From Thalassotalea sp. G2M2-11 (GTDB taxonomy: Bacteria; Pseudomonadota; Gammaproteobacteria; Enterobacterales; Alteromonadaceae), in NCBI RefSeq assembly GCF_017168195.1, contig NZ_JADNYL010000003.1, positions 496,001 through 560,000 of the forward strand: a stretch of DNA of 64,000 nt, read 5' to 3'. The notes under the pieces were generated by a model that was given only the letters and a program-made list of their open reading frames with translations, made no database searches and was not told the origin of the DNA. The position numbers and the translations under genes are program-made. Below are positions 7,641-17,145 of this stretch, piece after piece (the first letter of the stretch is position 1; each line of letters starts with the position of its first letter).

Positions 7641-9260
7641 CTAACCGAATATCTCATTTTCGATCTCTTGGTATACCTTGGTTTCCTGAGTAACCAAAGG
7701 CGCAATCGTATCCCTAAGAAAAGCGCACTTATTGTTGCCGCATTGCGTTAATCCGAGGATTCTTTTTACTTCAGTGAAGATTTTTCCGCTTGCTGATTTT
7801 ATATCGTCTTCAGGGTTACCCCTACCAACACTCTCTTGAATAGCTAGAGATTTTGCCTGAAGGCACCGATCAATGAATTCCTCCTTCCCAGTTGACGAAC
7901 ATAATTTCGTAATTATCTCATCGTCAAGTAGGTAGCATTCAATGTGTCTTCTAGTAGAAGTCCTTACTCCTTTTGCCAAGAACTCGGCTACCTCTTCATC
8001 ACTTTTATCATCTCGGTCGACGAACTTGATGATCTCCGATGACTTCAATATATTGGATATAATTTTTACAGATTGGTTTTCGATGTTTTCTATTTCTGAA
8101 CATGAACCGACAGATACGAACGTGGCTCCATGATATTTTTCGCCCAATATCTTTCCGTAAATCAATGAATCAAAATCCCGATATTTTCTTCCTTGGCTAG
8201 TCCCTTCGCAAAACACAATTTTCTGAGGAGATATCAGTTTTGAGAAGTCAGCAAACGCTAGATCAAAGAACCGATCCCAAATAGCTCTACTAATTTGAGT
8301 TGGCTGAATTACCTCAGCTAAATCGAAGTCTCTGTTGTCAAAATCAAGAAATACAACTGTTCCTGGATTTTTCTCTTCAATATCTTCTGCTTCCTTAAGC
8401 ATTCCTATCGAGTGCGTGGAAACCCAAAGTTGTGAGTTATCAGGGGTTAAATCATATAGCTCTCTTAGAACTTTAGACTGAAGCTTTGTATGCATGTGTG
8501 CTTCTGGCTCATCAATACAGAAAACAGCATCAGAATAAAAGCTAGACTTGATAATCATATCTAAAACCAAGTCGAATACTGACTTTTCACCAGCGGATAG
8601 GTTTTTGTAATGAAAGTCTTTTGCGGTACCTTTTTCAAAATAAAAACTGCCATTAGATAACGGATCACCAATAGAGCTTAAATTTAGATCCTCAAATATC
8701 TTAGATAGAGAATTTTTGATTTTTCCTATCAGTTCATCTCTAAGCTGCTCAACAGTTTTGGTATTGTTGGATGACTCATAAACACCTGCGAGTGTTTGAG
8801 CCACAAGCCGCTGGTAGTTTTCGGAAACAGTCTGGTCGTTCTGCATCAAATTCTGAAGTTTTATAGTCTCCACAGGGTTGTTCTGCTTGTTTAGATGAGA
8901 AACAGTAAAATCAGGCTCATTTCTGTAAGCAGTACGAAAATAGAACTTCCCCTTTATTTGTTCTCGATTTAGCTGTTGGTCATTGTGAAAGGATATCTCC
9001 ACCTTATTCTGTGAAATTTGCTGCCAAGTTTGTGGGGTAGATATCTCTCCATCATTCTTTTCCAAGTAATCTTGGATACCACGATCATTGAAACCTTTGA
9101 ATTTATACCAATGATTTAAAGCCTCAAAAAGAGACGTTTTTCCACTTCCGTTCGGCCCAACCAGCACTATAAGCTTTGCGGTTTCAGGGATGTTCGTTAA
9201 CTTGAGATTGGTAAAACGTTTGAATCGATTTAATTTTACTTCTTTTATCTTCACAGACAT
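7641..9260 (-). CDS. OLD-like AAA ATPase with C-terminal TOPRIM/DUF4435-like domain
   Basis: 539 residues. The ATPase half has Walker A GPNGSGKT (35-42), an ABC-type signature LSAGEK (221-226), Walker B FCIDEPEAH (248-256) and switch histidine STHSIG (281-286). The C-terminal half has a TOPRIM-type glutamate (IVFCEGTSQG, 348-357), an acidic pair FVDRDD (413-418) and HIECYLLDDEII (439-450), which resembles DUF4435. This layout is shared by OLD-family nucleases and by the AriA/AriB components of PARIS anti-phage systems, so an ATP-gated nuclease acting in defence is the best guess. No partner gene is adjacent. It is bounded by attC-like sites on both sides, so it is a single-gene cassette. Confidence 0.7.
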   Translation of the reverse strand: MSVKIKEVKLNRFKRFTNLKLTNIPETAKLIVLVGPNGSGKTSLFEALNHWYKFKGFNDRGIQDYLEKNDGEISTPQTWQQISQNKVEISFHNDQQLNREQIKGKFYFRTAYRNEPDFTVSHLNKQNNPVETIKLQNLMQNDQTVSENYQRLVAQTLAGVYESSNNTKTVEQLRDELIGKIKNSLSKIFEDLNLSSIGDPLSNGSFYFEKGTAKDFHYKNLSAGEKSVFDLVLDMIIKSSFYSDAVFCIDEPEAHMHTKLQSKVLRELYDLTPDNSQLWVSTHSIGMLKEAEDIEEKNPGTVVFLDFDNRDFDLAEVIQPTQISRAIWDRFFDLAFADFSKLISPQKIVFCEGTSQGRKYRDFDSLIYGKILGEKYHGATFVSVGSCSEIENIENQSVKIISNILKSSEIIKFVDRDDKSDEEVAEFLAKGVRTSTRRHIECYLLDDEIITKLCSSTGKEEFIDRCLQAKSLAIQESVGRGNPEDDIKSASGKIFTEVKRILGLTQCGNNKCAFLRDTIAPLVTQETKVYQEIENEIFG

Positions 9261-9290
9261 TCCTTAGGCTAAATACTGACAGGCTCAGGC

Positions 9291-9336
9291 ATATAACGTC
9301 CGCTTAAGCGGAAAAATATAGCTGCGCTTGTTATAA
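9291..9336 (-). repeat. Short attC-like site
   Basis: 46 bases. On the minus strand it reads TTATAACAAGCGCAGC at the start and GCGGACGTTATAT at the end. The ends match the other sites but the usual central stem is missing, so it may be a deletion derivative. It separates the small membrane protein gene from the ATPase gene. Confidence 0.55.
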
Positions 9337-9347
9337 GTACAATTACA

Positions 9348-9710
9348 CTAAACCAAGAGACCATTTGTTAATAATACGGGTAAGAAGAAGCCGACAGATA
9401 AAACAAATGACCCCGTTAAGATCATAGCAACTGAACAAAACACTGCATGCGTGGTAAAAACTTTAGGCTGAAACAATGCACTATTAAGAAAACCAACTTT
9501 AGCTATGTTAATTTGTGAGGATACCCAATTGATTTTTGGTTGAGCCCTAACTATAAAAGGCTTGCAATAGACAAGTAAAAAGCCAAAGGCTAATTCCATG
9601 CCTCCAAAATCTAATAGCATCATCATTTCTGGTGCAGCAAAAGCTGATGCAGCAATTAATAAGCCGATTACCACCTTTTGAATTAGACTCAAATCTTTCC
9701 AGTTACTCAT
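9348..9710 (-). CDS. Small membrane protein of unknown function
   Basis: 120 residues from the ATG at 9710; a longer frame to 9776 exists but has no ribosome-binding site and crosses a likely cassette junction (TTATAAC at 9725-9731), while AAGGAAATGT sits before the chosen start. Two to four hydrophobic segments are visible (near 13-30, 36-55, 85-120). No family was recognised. It is the first cassette of the array in reading direction, with no gene before it. It cannot be excluded that the start is further upstream. Confidence 0.6.
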   Translation of the reverse strand: MSNWKDLSLIQKVVIGLLIAASAFAAPEMMMLLDFGGMELAFGFLLVYCKPFIVRAQPKINWVSSQINIAKVGFLNSALFQPKVFTTHAVFCSVAMILTGSFVLSVGFFLPVLLTNGLLV

Positions 9711-9731
9711 ACATTTCCTTGTGCTTATAAC

Positions 9732-10032
9732 GCTTATTATCGAGCATTTAGTATAAAGTCCTAGACACTTTTTCAAGTGAAGGATTTTTACTAGTGCTAG
9801 AGAATTGATTTAAATAGATAAAACGTCCGTTGTTTGATTGGTTTGTCATCGTCTCTCCATGAACAAAGTGAGAATTCTTTTAGCGAGAATTTCTTTTACC
9901 CTATTAAATAGCATTTAAAAAATGATTTCTACCAAAAATTAATCACTTATTTATTAGTTAGTGTACAAAGCGAGAAGTGGTGACAATATTTAATAGGGCA
10001 AAAAATTTAGTATTTCCATGATTTTTTATTAT
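9732..10032. other. Non-coding stretch at the head of the cassette array
   Basis: No convincing gene on either strand. It holds a 12-base inverted repeat (CCCTATTAAATA at 9899-9910 and its complement at 9987-9998) and a loose direct repeat ACAAAG(T/C)GAGAA (near 9864 and 9965). It is AT-rich. In an intact integron this is where the attI site and the cassette promoter would lie, but no attI can be identified by eye. Confidence 0.5.
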
Positions 10033-10052
10033 ACCTGTATTCATATACAGGT
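10033..10052 (+). promoter_or_regulatory. LexA-type SOS box without an associated gene
   Basis: ACCTGTAT-TCAT-ATACAGGT, a perfect 8-base inverted repeat that fits the gammaproteobacterial LexA consensus CTGT-N8-ACAG. A TATTAT/TATACC sequence just before it could be a -10 element, and AAGGA follows at about 10061, but the plus strand then reads GTG TAA and no gene continues. The nearest coding sequence is the end of gapA on the opposite strand. The gene it once controlled appears to be gone. Confidence 0.65.
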
Positions 10053-10145
10053 GAATAAATAAGGAAATAATAGCGTGTAACTCACTTAATTCTTATGAAA
10101 TAGGGGAGATTGGTGCTGGGTAAAATAGTTAAGGTCTATAGCAAC

Positions 10146-10183
10146 AAAAAAACGCCTGATGATCAAATCACCTGGCGTTTTTT
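10146..10183 (-). terminator. Terminator after gapA
   Basis: AACGCC and GGCGTT arms around a loop with partial pairing, flanked by an A-run on the left and a T-run on the right, so it can stop transcripts from either side. It follows gapA's stop by about 20 bases. Confidence 0.75.
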
Positions 10184-10203
10184 ATTACAACAATTAACAG
10201 TGA

Positions 10204-11217
<1,014 letters not shown>

Positions 11218-11464
11218 CTATATAACTCGATTATGTAGTAAAATTACATCATTTTAAGAAAATTACAAGTAAAACTTGTTAAATAATGCTATAAAATTAA
11301 CAAATCGTTGTTATAATTACAGCTAAATAAAAATATATTACATATGAAACACAATAAAATTATCTTCCGATAATTTTTTGGGTACTTCAATAACTAGCGT
11401 GTTAAAATACGGGCTAGACTAAAATTATAAAATTTACTTTTAACCAGTTACCTTTGGATGACGC

Positions 11465-12988
11465 ATGACGCAAGAACAACAACTTTGTGATATAGGCTTT
11501 ATTGGCCTTGGAGTTATGGGCAAAAACCTTGTATTGAACTTAGCAGATAATGGCTACACCATTGCAGCTTTTGATTTGGATAATGCAAAAGTTGTGGATG
11601 CCATCGCTCAAGATGAAATCGAAAATAAAACTGACTCCAGTCGTGTTATTGGTTGTTCTTCATATACTGAATTACTTGCCAAATTAAAAGCGCCACACCT
11701 TATTGTGTTGTCTGTGCCAGCTGGAGAGCCAGTTGATCAAGTTTCACAAAGTTTAATTGGTGCTGGCATTCAACCAGATGATATTGTCATCGATACTGGT
11801 AATAGTTTATGGGTTGATACTGTTGCACGTGAAGAAAAATACAAAAATGATTTTATTTTGTTTTCATCAGCCGTTTCAGGTGGAGAAGAAGGGGCACGTT
11901 TTGGTCCTTCACTGATGCCAAGCGGTTCACCTTACGCGTGGACACGGATAAAGCCTATTTGGGAAGCAATAGCCGCAAAGGTTGATCCACAAACTGGAAA
12001 ACCTATTGAACGCACGCAGCCAGGACAAGTGATAAATCATGGCGATCCTTGTACTGCTTATATCGGCCCTGCTGGTGCAGGTCATTATGTAAAAATGGTT
12101 CACAATGGTATTGAATATGCTGACATGCAAATTATTTGCGAAGCGTACCATGTGTTGCGTGAAGGTTTGGCATTATCAACGGATGAAATTGCAGATATCT
12201 TTGAACAATGGAACCAAGGTCCGTTAGATAGTTATTTAATGGAAATTTCGGTGCAAGTATTGCGTCACAAAGATGCCGAGAATACGCCGTTAGTTGATCT
12301 TATTCTTGATAAAGCAGGGCAAAAGGGCACAGGTCTTTGGACGGCAGTTAGCAGTTTAGAAGTTGGCGCACCTGCACCGACTATTGCGCAAGCGGTTTAT
12401 GCACGTTCAATTTCATCGTTTAAATCACTGCGTGAACAGGCTGATACTTTACTTTCTGGTCCAGAAAAAACAGATTATTCATCGCAAGAAAAATCAGCGC
12501 TTATTAATGATCTTCATGATGCTATTTATTGTGCGAAAATTTGTGCTTATGCCCAAGGCTTCCAGTTGATGAAACTAGCTGAGCAAGAGCATGGCTGGAA
12601 ACTTAATTTTGCCAGTATCGCGAAAATCTGGCGGGCAGGCTGCATAATACGTGCGGTGTTCTTACAATCAATTACGGATGCTTTTGAACGTAATGAAGAG
12701 CTTGAAAACTTATTACTTGATAAATTTTTTGCCGAGCAATTAAGTAAATACCAACAATCATGGCGCAGAGCAATTGCGAATATTACTTTAATGGGAATAC
12801 CAACTGGCGCGTTATCGTCATCGTTATCTTATTACGATTCAATGCGTACCGCTGTTTTGCCTGCTAATCTATTACAAGCTCAGCGTGATTTCTTTGGAGC
12901 TCATACGTTTGAACGTTGTGATAAAGCGAAAGGCAAAAAATATCACGTTCAATGGTCAACCGCTGAGCAAGAAATTATAGAAATATAG
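11465..12988 (+). CDS. gnd: 6-phosphogluconate dehydrogenase, decarboxylating
   Basis: 507 residues. It oxidises 6-phosphogluconate to ribulose 5-phosphate with release of CO2 and NADPH in the pentose phosphate pathway. The N-terminal nucleotide-binding motif GFIGLGVMGKNL is at 11-22, substrate-binding SAVSGGEEGARFGPSLMPSG near 137-156 and the catalytic KMVHNGIEYADMQ near 200-212 (with KGTG later). It is slightly longer than the usual 470 residues of the E. coli type. msrB follows directly, its start overlapping the end of the leader by a few bases, so the two probably share a transcript. Confidence 0.93.
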   Translation: MTQEQQLCDIGFIGLGVMGKNLVLNLADNGYTIAAFDLDNAKVVDAIAQDEIENKTDSSRVIGCSSYTELLAKLKAPHLIVLSVPAGEPVDQVSQSLIGAGIQPDDIVIDTGNSLWVDTVAREEKYKNDFILFSSAVSGGEEGARFGPSLMPSGSPYAWTRIKPIWEAIAAKVDPQTGKPIERTQPGQVINHGDPCTAYIGPAGAGHYVKMVHNGIEYADMQIICEAYHVLREGLALSTDEIADIFEQWNQGPLDSYLMEISVQVLRHKDAENTPLVDLILDKAGQKGTGLWTAVSSLEVGAPAPTIAQAVYARSISSFKSLREQADTLLSGPEKTDYSSQEKSALINDLHDAIYCAKICAYAQGFQLMKLAEQEHGWKLNFASIAKIWRAGCIIRAVFLQSITDAFERNEELENLLLDKFFAEQLSKYQQSWRRAIANITLMGIPTGALSSSLSYYDSMRTAVLPANLLQAQRDFFGAHTFERCDKAKGKKYHVQWSTAEQEIIEI

Positions 12989-12997
12989 GTGAATTAC

Positions 12998-13375
12998 ATG
13001 GCAGATGATCGTTATAAAGATAAATTGTCAGAAGAAGCATTTAACGTTTGTCGTTTAGCGGCAACGGAACGCCCATTCACTGGCAAGTATAACGATCATT
13101 GGCTAACAGGCTGTTATCACTGCGCATGTTGTGAGCAACCTTTGTTTGATTCTACCACTAAATTTGATGCTGGCTGTGGCTGGCCAAGTTTTTTTGATTG
13201 TATTGATGATCGGGTCAGTTATTTACCCGATCATTCTCATCAAATGATCAGAACCGAAATACAATGTCAGCAATGCCAGTCTCATTTAGGCCACGTGTTT
13301 GATGACGGGCCGTTACCAACAGGCAAACGTTATTGCGTGAACTCTCTCAGCTTATTATTTGTTGCAAAGCGATAA
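12998..13375 (+). CDS. msrB: Peptide-methionine (R)-S-oxide reductase MsrB
   Basis: 125 residues from ATG 12998, chosen over a GTG at 12989 because AGGTGA is correctly spaced before it. It repairs the R form of methionine sulfoxide in proteins. The zinc site is seen as CACC and CQQC pairs, the substrate region as GCGWPSF, and the catalytic cysteine in RYCVNS near the C-terminus. It lies 9 bases after gnd; pairing an NADPH-producing enzyme with oxidative repair is sensible, since MsrB is recycled by thioredoxin. Its end abuts the convergent DUF2989 gene. Confidence 0.93.
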   Translation: MADDRYKDKLSEEAFNVCRLAATERPFTGKYNDHWLTGCYHCACCEQPLFDSTTKFDAGCGWPSFFDCIDDRVSYLPDHSHQMIRTEIQCQQCQSHLGHVFDDGPLPTGKRYCVNSLSLLFVAKR

Positions 13376-14179
13376 TCAAAACTTTGGTGCAACAAAAGTA
13401 GATGAGGTGATTTTATCTAACGTGTTTTGCGCTACTTTATTTAGAAACTCAGCGTCTAGCTGATAACCATCAATATAGTTTTGCAAGGTATTTGCGCTAA
13501 TATCAGGATCTTCTGGGTCAAAAATTTGTAAGACTTTTAACCAAATATAAGCTTGCTTAACTTCTTGTTTTTCAGCATAAATACTTGAAAGTGTTTTAAA
13601 CACTTCATTATTCACTGTACTGTTTTCATCAAATAATTCCAACGAATGAAACAGCAACTGTAAGGTCTTTTTCTGGTCTGTTTTGGCGTAATAGGTTGCT
13701 AATTCATATTGAGATTCAGGTGTTTCTACCGCCTTAGTTCCCTCAAGTGCTAAAAAGCTTTCTAATGCTTGTTTATCAAGAAAACGTGACCAATGATAAT
13801 ACAATAACCTTGGGTGTTGAGCGCCTTTAGTTTGCTCAGCAATTTCAGAGATGCGTGCACGCGCTTTCATCATGCTTTCAATACGACGGGCTTTTTTATC
13901 TTTCGCCTTAATATGTTCTATTTTGGCCGCATGACTAATACACTTTTCATATTTCTCATAAGCAATTAGCTGATTAAATTGATGGATACCCTTAGGTTGC
14001 TGTTTTTGGGCAAGATTAGCTTTACCAACATTGATCCGTTCGGCTTTACACCAAGAATCGTCATGTAACTCATTACAAATTTCAGGGTTGTCTTGGCAAA
14101 GTTGTTGATAATCGGGGGCAGAATCACAAGCTGAGAGTAATCCAAGCAAAATGATCATAGAAAAATGAATTGTTTTCAT
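13376..14179 (-). CDS. DUF2989 family lipoprotein
   Basis: 267 residues from the ATG at 14179; an upstream frame start would hide the signal. The lipobox is clear (MKTIHFSMIILLGLLSAC/DS), so the mature protein is lipid-anchored at an envelope membrane. The first part has paired cysteines (LCQDNPEICNEL, SWCKAERI) typical of DUF2989, and the rest is helical, with TPR-like stretches near 150-230 (YELATYYAKTDQKKTL, EAYIWLKVL-like). The family is found in Alteromonadales and has no known function. It is convergent with msrB and shares no operon. Confidence 0.75.
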   Translation of the reverse strand: MKTIHFSMIILLGLLSACDSAPDYQQLCQDNPEICNELHDDSWCKAERINVGKANLAQKQQPKGIHQFNQLIAYEKYEKCISHAAKIEHIKAKDKKARRIESMMKARARISEIAEQTKGAQHPRLLYYHWSRFLDKQALESFLALEGTKAVETPESQYELATYYAKTDQKKTLQLLFHSLELFDENSTVNNEVFKTLSSIYAEKQEVKQAYIWLKVLQIFDPEDPDISANTLQNYIDGYQLDAEFLNKVAQNTLDKITSSTFVAPKF

Positions 14180-14332
14180 CAAGTGACTCAAAAATATATT
14201 AATAAAACGTTTGTAACCTATGGCGAAACATTTCATGTTGCATTACAATACGCCCGCATTTTGTTACTATTATTCACTACTATAAAGAATATTAGTACAT
14301 CGTTCAATTGACTGATATAAAAGGTTTACGCA

Positions 14333-15781
14333 ATGACTTCTCATCTTGAGGAACAATATCAAACTAGCTGGCAAGAACGTCAAACTTTTGCTGAAAATAT
14401 GCAACCTATCATAGGACAGCTTTTTAGAAACAAAGGTATTGAAGTATCCATCTATGGGCGCCCATTAGTGAATGCTTCTGCTATCGACATTATTAAAGCA
14501 CATAAGTCGGTTGCATTACACGAAGAAAGCAAACTTCGTTTACGTGAAAGCTTCCCATTTATTGAAGCGCTTAGCAAAATGGATCTAGCTCCAGCACGTA
14601 TTGATGTAGGTAAATTAGCCTATCGCTATTTATTCCTAGGTGGTGCCAACGGTATCTCAATTGAACAATATTTAGAAAAAGAATTAACTGACATTTGTAA
14701 AAACCCGGAAGAGCAAGCTGCTCAAGACGTAGTTTTATACGGTTTTGGTCGTATCGGTCGCTTGTTAGCACGCTTGTTAATTGAACGTGCGGGTCCTAGC
14801 TCAAAATTAAATTTACGTGCAATTGTTATTCGTCCTGGTAAAGATGGTGATTTAGCTAAACGTGCTAGCTTATTACGTCGTGACTCTGTTCATGGCGCAT
14901 TCAACGGTAGCATTACCATTGATGAAGAAAATAATGTGATCAAAGCAAATGGTGCATTTATTAAAGTGATTTATGCTAAATCACCTTCAGAAATTGATTA
15001 CACCGCTTACGGTATTAACAATGCGTTAGTTGTTGATAATACTGGTATCTGGAGTGATGAAGAAGGGCTAGGACAACATTTACAATCAACTGGTGTGAAT
15101 AAAGTATTATTAACAGCGCCAGCAAAAGGTGATATTAAAAATATCGTTTATGGTGTGAATGAGGACATGATTTTAGCAGAAGATAAAATCATCTCAGCAG
15201 CAAGCTGTACCACAAACGCTATTACTCCTGTCTTGAAAGCGCTTAATGATCATTACGGCATTAAGAATGGTCATGTTGAAACGGTTCATTCTTATACTAA
15301 CGACCAGAACTTGATTGATAACTACCATAAATCACCACGTCGTGGTCGTAGCGCACCGTTAAACATGGTTATTAGTACAACAGGTGCCGCTAAAGCCGTA
15401 GCAAAGGCATTGCCTGAATTGAAAGGCTTGTTAACGGGTAACGCTATTCGTGTACCTACGCCAAATGTTTCAATGGCGATCATGAACTTGAATCTTAAAC
15501 AAGAAACTTCTAAAGAAGCATTGAATGATTACTTACGTAACATTTCACTTAATTCAAAATTACAGAATCAAGTAGATTACACTGCGTCAACTGAAATTGT
15601 TTCTACTGACTTAGTTGGCTCTCGTTATGCCGGTGTTGTTGATTCACAAGCAACGATTGTTGACGGTGACAGAGCGGTACTTTATGTATGGTATGACAAT
15701 GAATTTGGCTATAGTTGTCAAGTTGTACGAGTGATGTTGGAAATGGCAGGGATCACCATTCCTACTTTGCCGCAAAGCTAA
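14333..15781 (+). CDS. Glyceraldehyde-3-phosphate dehydrogenase, long form
   Basis: 482 residues: a helical N-terminal extension of about 130 residues precedes a complete GAPDH domain. Rossmann motif GFGRIGRLLARLL is at 137-149, active cysteine Cys292 in SAASCTTNAITP, and WYDNEFGYSCQVV closes the domain. Long GAPDHs of this type occur alongside the classical gapA in Vibrio, Shewanella and Colwellia relatives and are usually annotated as a second GAPDH; a role in gluconeogenesis or with a different cofactor has been proposed for second copies but is not shown here. An independent transcript is likely, with a terminator right after the stop. Confidence 0.88.
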   Translation: MTSHLEEQYQTSWQERQTFAENMQPIIGQLFRNKGIEVSIYGRPLVNASAIDIIKAHKSVALHEESKLRLRESFPFIEALSKMDLAPARIDVGKLAYRYLFLGGANGISIEQYLEKELTDICKNPEEQAAQDVVLYGFGRIGRLLARLLIERAGPSSKLNLRAIVIRPGKDGDLAKRASLLRRDSVHGAFNGSITIDEENNVIKANGAFIKVIYAKSPSEIDYTAYGINNALVVDNTGIWSDEEGLGQHLQSTGVNKVLLTAPAKGDIKNIVYGVNEDMILAEDKIISAASCTTNAITPVLKALNDHYGIKNGHVETVHSYTNDQNLIDNYHKSPRRGRSAPLNMVISTTGAAKAVAKALPELKGLLTGNAIRVPTPNVSMAIMNLNLKQETSKEALNDYLRNISLNSKLQNQVDYTASTEIVSTDLVGSRYAGVVDSQATIVDGDRAVLYVWYDNEFGYSCQVVRVMLEMAGITIPTLPQS

Positions 15782-15810
15782 AAAAGCTACTGTAACTAAT
15801 AGCAAATAAG

Positions 15811-15840
15811 AAAAGATGCAAAATTTGCATCTTTTTTTTT
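15811..15840 (+). terminator. Terminator after long GAPDH gene
   Basis: AAAAGATGCAAA and TTTGCATCTTTT form a perfect 12-base stem with no loop bases left over at the centre apart from the A/T junction, followed by a T-run. Confidence 0.88.
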
Positions 15841-15921
15841 AAGTTTTCTAATTTTTAGCCGATACTATCAATGGACTTATGAAAAAACGTAGTACTTTTA
15901 TCAATCACTAAGAGAGGTTTT

Positions 15922-16122
15922 ATGTCTATCACTATCGGCTCTAGCAGTGCAGTTCAAACTAACACTGAATCAGCACAGGCGATTTTGACTGCCAAAAAAG
16001 CACAAACCCAGCAAGAAATTGAAGGGCAAATGGCGCTTAAATTAATTGAATCTGCAAACCCTGAAACTGCCGCTATGCCAGCTGTTGGTAACAGTGGTCA
16101 TAACATTAATATTAAAGCGTAG
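15922..16122 (+). CDS. Small soluble protein, possibly YjfB-like
   Basis: 66 residues, no signal or membrane segment. The sequence is alanine- and glutamine-rich with a helical middle (AQAILTAKKAQTQQEIEGQMALKL) and ends NSGHNINIKA. YjfB-type proteins, once proposed to be motility related, share the helical middle and a C-terminal G-x-N-I-x-I motif, but the match is by eye. An AGAGAGG ribosome-binding site sits before the ATG. It stands alone between a terminator and tusE on the opposite strand. Confidence 0.5.
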   Translation: MSITIGSSSAVQTNTESAQAILTAKKAQTQQEIEGQMALKLIESANPETAAMPAVGNSGHNINIKA

Positions 16123-16143
16123 ATTTTGCGAATTAAATAAATG

Positions 16144-16476
16144 TTAAATACATCGTGCTGGCTTAGGTAAGCCAGCATATTTTGTTGCCTGTTTAGCAGG
16201 TCCTTCAGGAAATAGCCGGTATAAATATCGACTACTGGCTTTTTGTTCACCAAACTCTGCTTTCATCGCTTTTGTTAATGCGCGAATAGCTGGAGAAGTA
16301 TTATAAGTTATATAAAATTGGCGAACAAAACGTATTACTTCCCAATGTTGTTCGGTTAAGGTAACGCCATCTTGTTCCGCGATTACTTCTGCTAATGGCT
16401 CTGACCATTGCGTGTGATCTACTAAATATCCTTGGTGATCAGTTGCTATCTGTTGATGATTAAAACTAATAGTCAT
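16144..16476 (-). CDS. tusE: Sulfur relay protein TusE (DsrC family)
   Basis: 110 residues. TusE accepts persulfide sulfur from TusD and hands it to MnmA for 2-thiolation of wobble uridine in tRNA. The sulfur-carrying cysteine is the next to last residue (KPARCI), and the helical domain with [19 protein letters not shown] and [23 protein letters not shown] is typical of the DsrC fold. It overlaps tusB by 4 bases and is last in the tusDCBE operon. Confidence 0.93.
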   Translation of the reverse strand: MTISFNHQQIATDHQGYLVDHTQWSEPLAEVIAEQDGVTLTEQHWEVIRFVRQFYITYNTSPAIRALTKAMKAEFGEQKASSRYLYRLFPEGPAKQATKYAGLPKPARCI

Positions 16477-16766
16477 GCCCAGGTTACCGAATTGTGATGT
16501 GAAAATACTAACGCATTCAAAGTCGCTAATGAGATTAATGAAACAGCTTGATTACTTTCTAAGGCTCTTGCATCGACGTGCGACTCAATCGCATATAATT
16601 GTGTGTGTTTTTCTAGCAACTTTTTAAGATTATGATGATGTAATAAATAACAGCCGTCATCGATTAACACGACACTATCATTAACGCTCATATAATTAAC
16701 CATTAAATCAGCTTGTTTGTCTGCAAAGGGTGAACTTCTCAGGATATGTAGAGTATTACCTGACAT
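16473..16766 (-). CDS. tusB: Sulfur relay protein TusB (DsrH family)
   Basis: 97 residues. It is the small partner in the TusBCD hexamer that moves sulfur from TusA to TusE. It starts with the family pattern [10 protein letters not shown] and has [17 protein letters not shown] near residue 35. It lies 10 bases after tusC and overlaps tusE by 4. Confidence 0.85.
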   Translation of the reverse strand: MSGNTLHILRSSPFADKQADLMVNYMSVNDSVVLIDDGCYLLHHHNLKKLLEKHTQLYAIESHVDARALESNQAVSLISLATLNALVFSHHNSVTWA

Positions 16767-16776
16767 AAAACTGCTC

Positions 16777-17145
16777 CTAAAAGGTTAATACTGTGTGATG
16801 CTGCTTTAGCTGATGAGAAAAGCTTTCAGTTGATAATAGTTGCACGTTTTTAATATGAAAATCAGCTGCTAATCCTCTCTCATCTAGACTTTGCTGGCAA
16901 ACATAAATGTCTTCTATATCGTAAAATTCAAAAGCTGAAAAAGTTTTCAAAAAGTCTTTCACATTTATTTTACTAGGATCTTGCTTTGACTTTAGTTGCC
17001 ACACACCATCACCTGCAAAAAACAAATATGTTGGTTGTTCAAAGCTCCCCATGATCATGGCAATATCTAAAGCATCTTTTGCATTTGGTGAAGCAAAAGG
17101 TGCGGTGGTATTTAATAGCGCGATAGATTTTTCTGTTTTGATCAT
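16777..17145 (-). CDS. tusC: Sulfur relay protein TusC (DsrF family)
   Basis: 122 residues. It is the structural DsrF-like subunit of TusBCD. The N-terminus has the family strand and a following helix (IALLNTTAPFASPNAKDALDIAM), then TYLFFAGDGVWQL. It overlaps tusD by 4 bases (ATGA), which suggests coupled translation. Confidence 0.88.
   Translation of the reverse strand: MIKTEKSIALLNTTAPFASPNAKDALDIAMIMGSFEQPTYLFFAGDGVWQLKSKQDPSKINVKDFLKTFSAFEFYDIEDIYVCQQSLDERGLAADFHIKNVQLLSTESFSHQLKQHHTVLTF

Noticed and set aside
7556-7705. N-terminal extension of the ankyrin protein
   Set aside because: The extra codons lie inside an attC site and the upstream gene; the start at 7555 gives a proper signal peptide.
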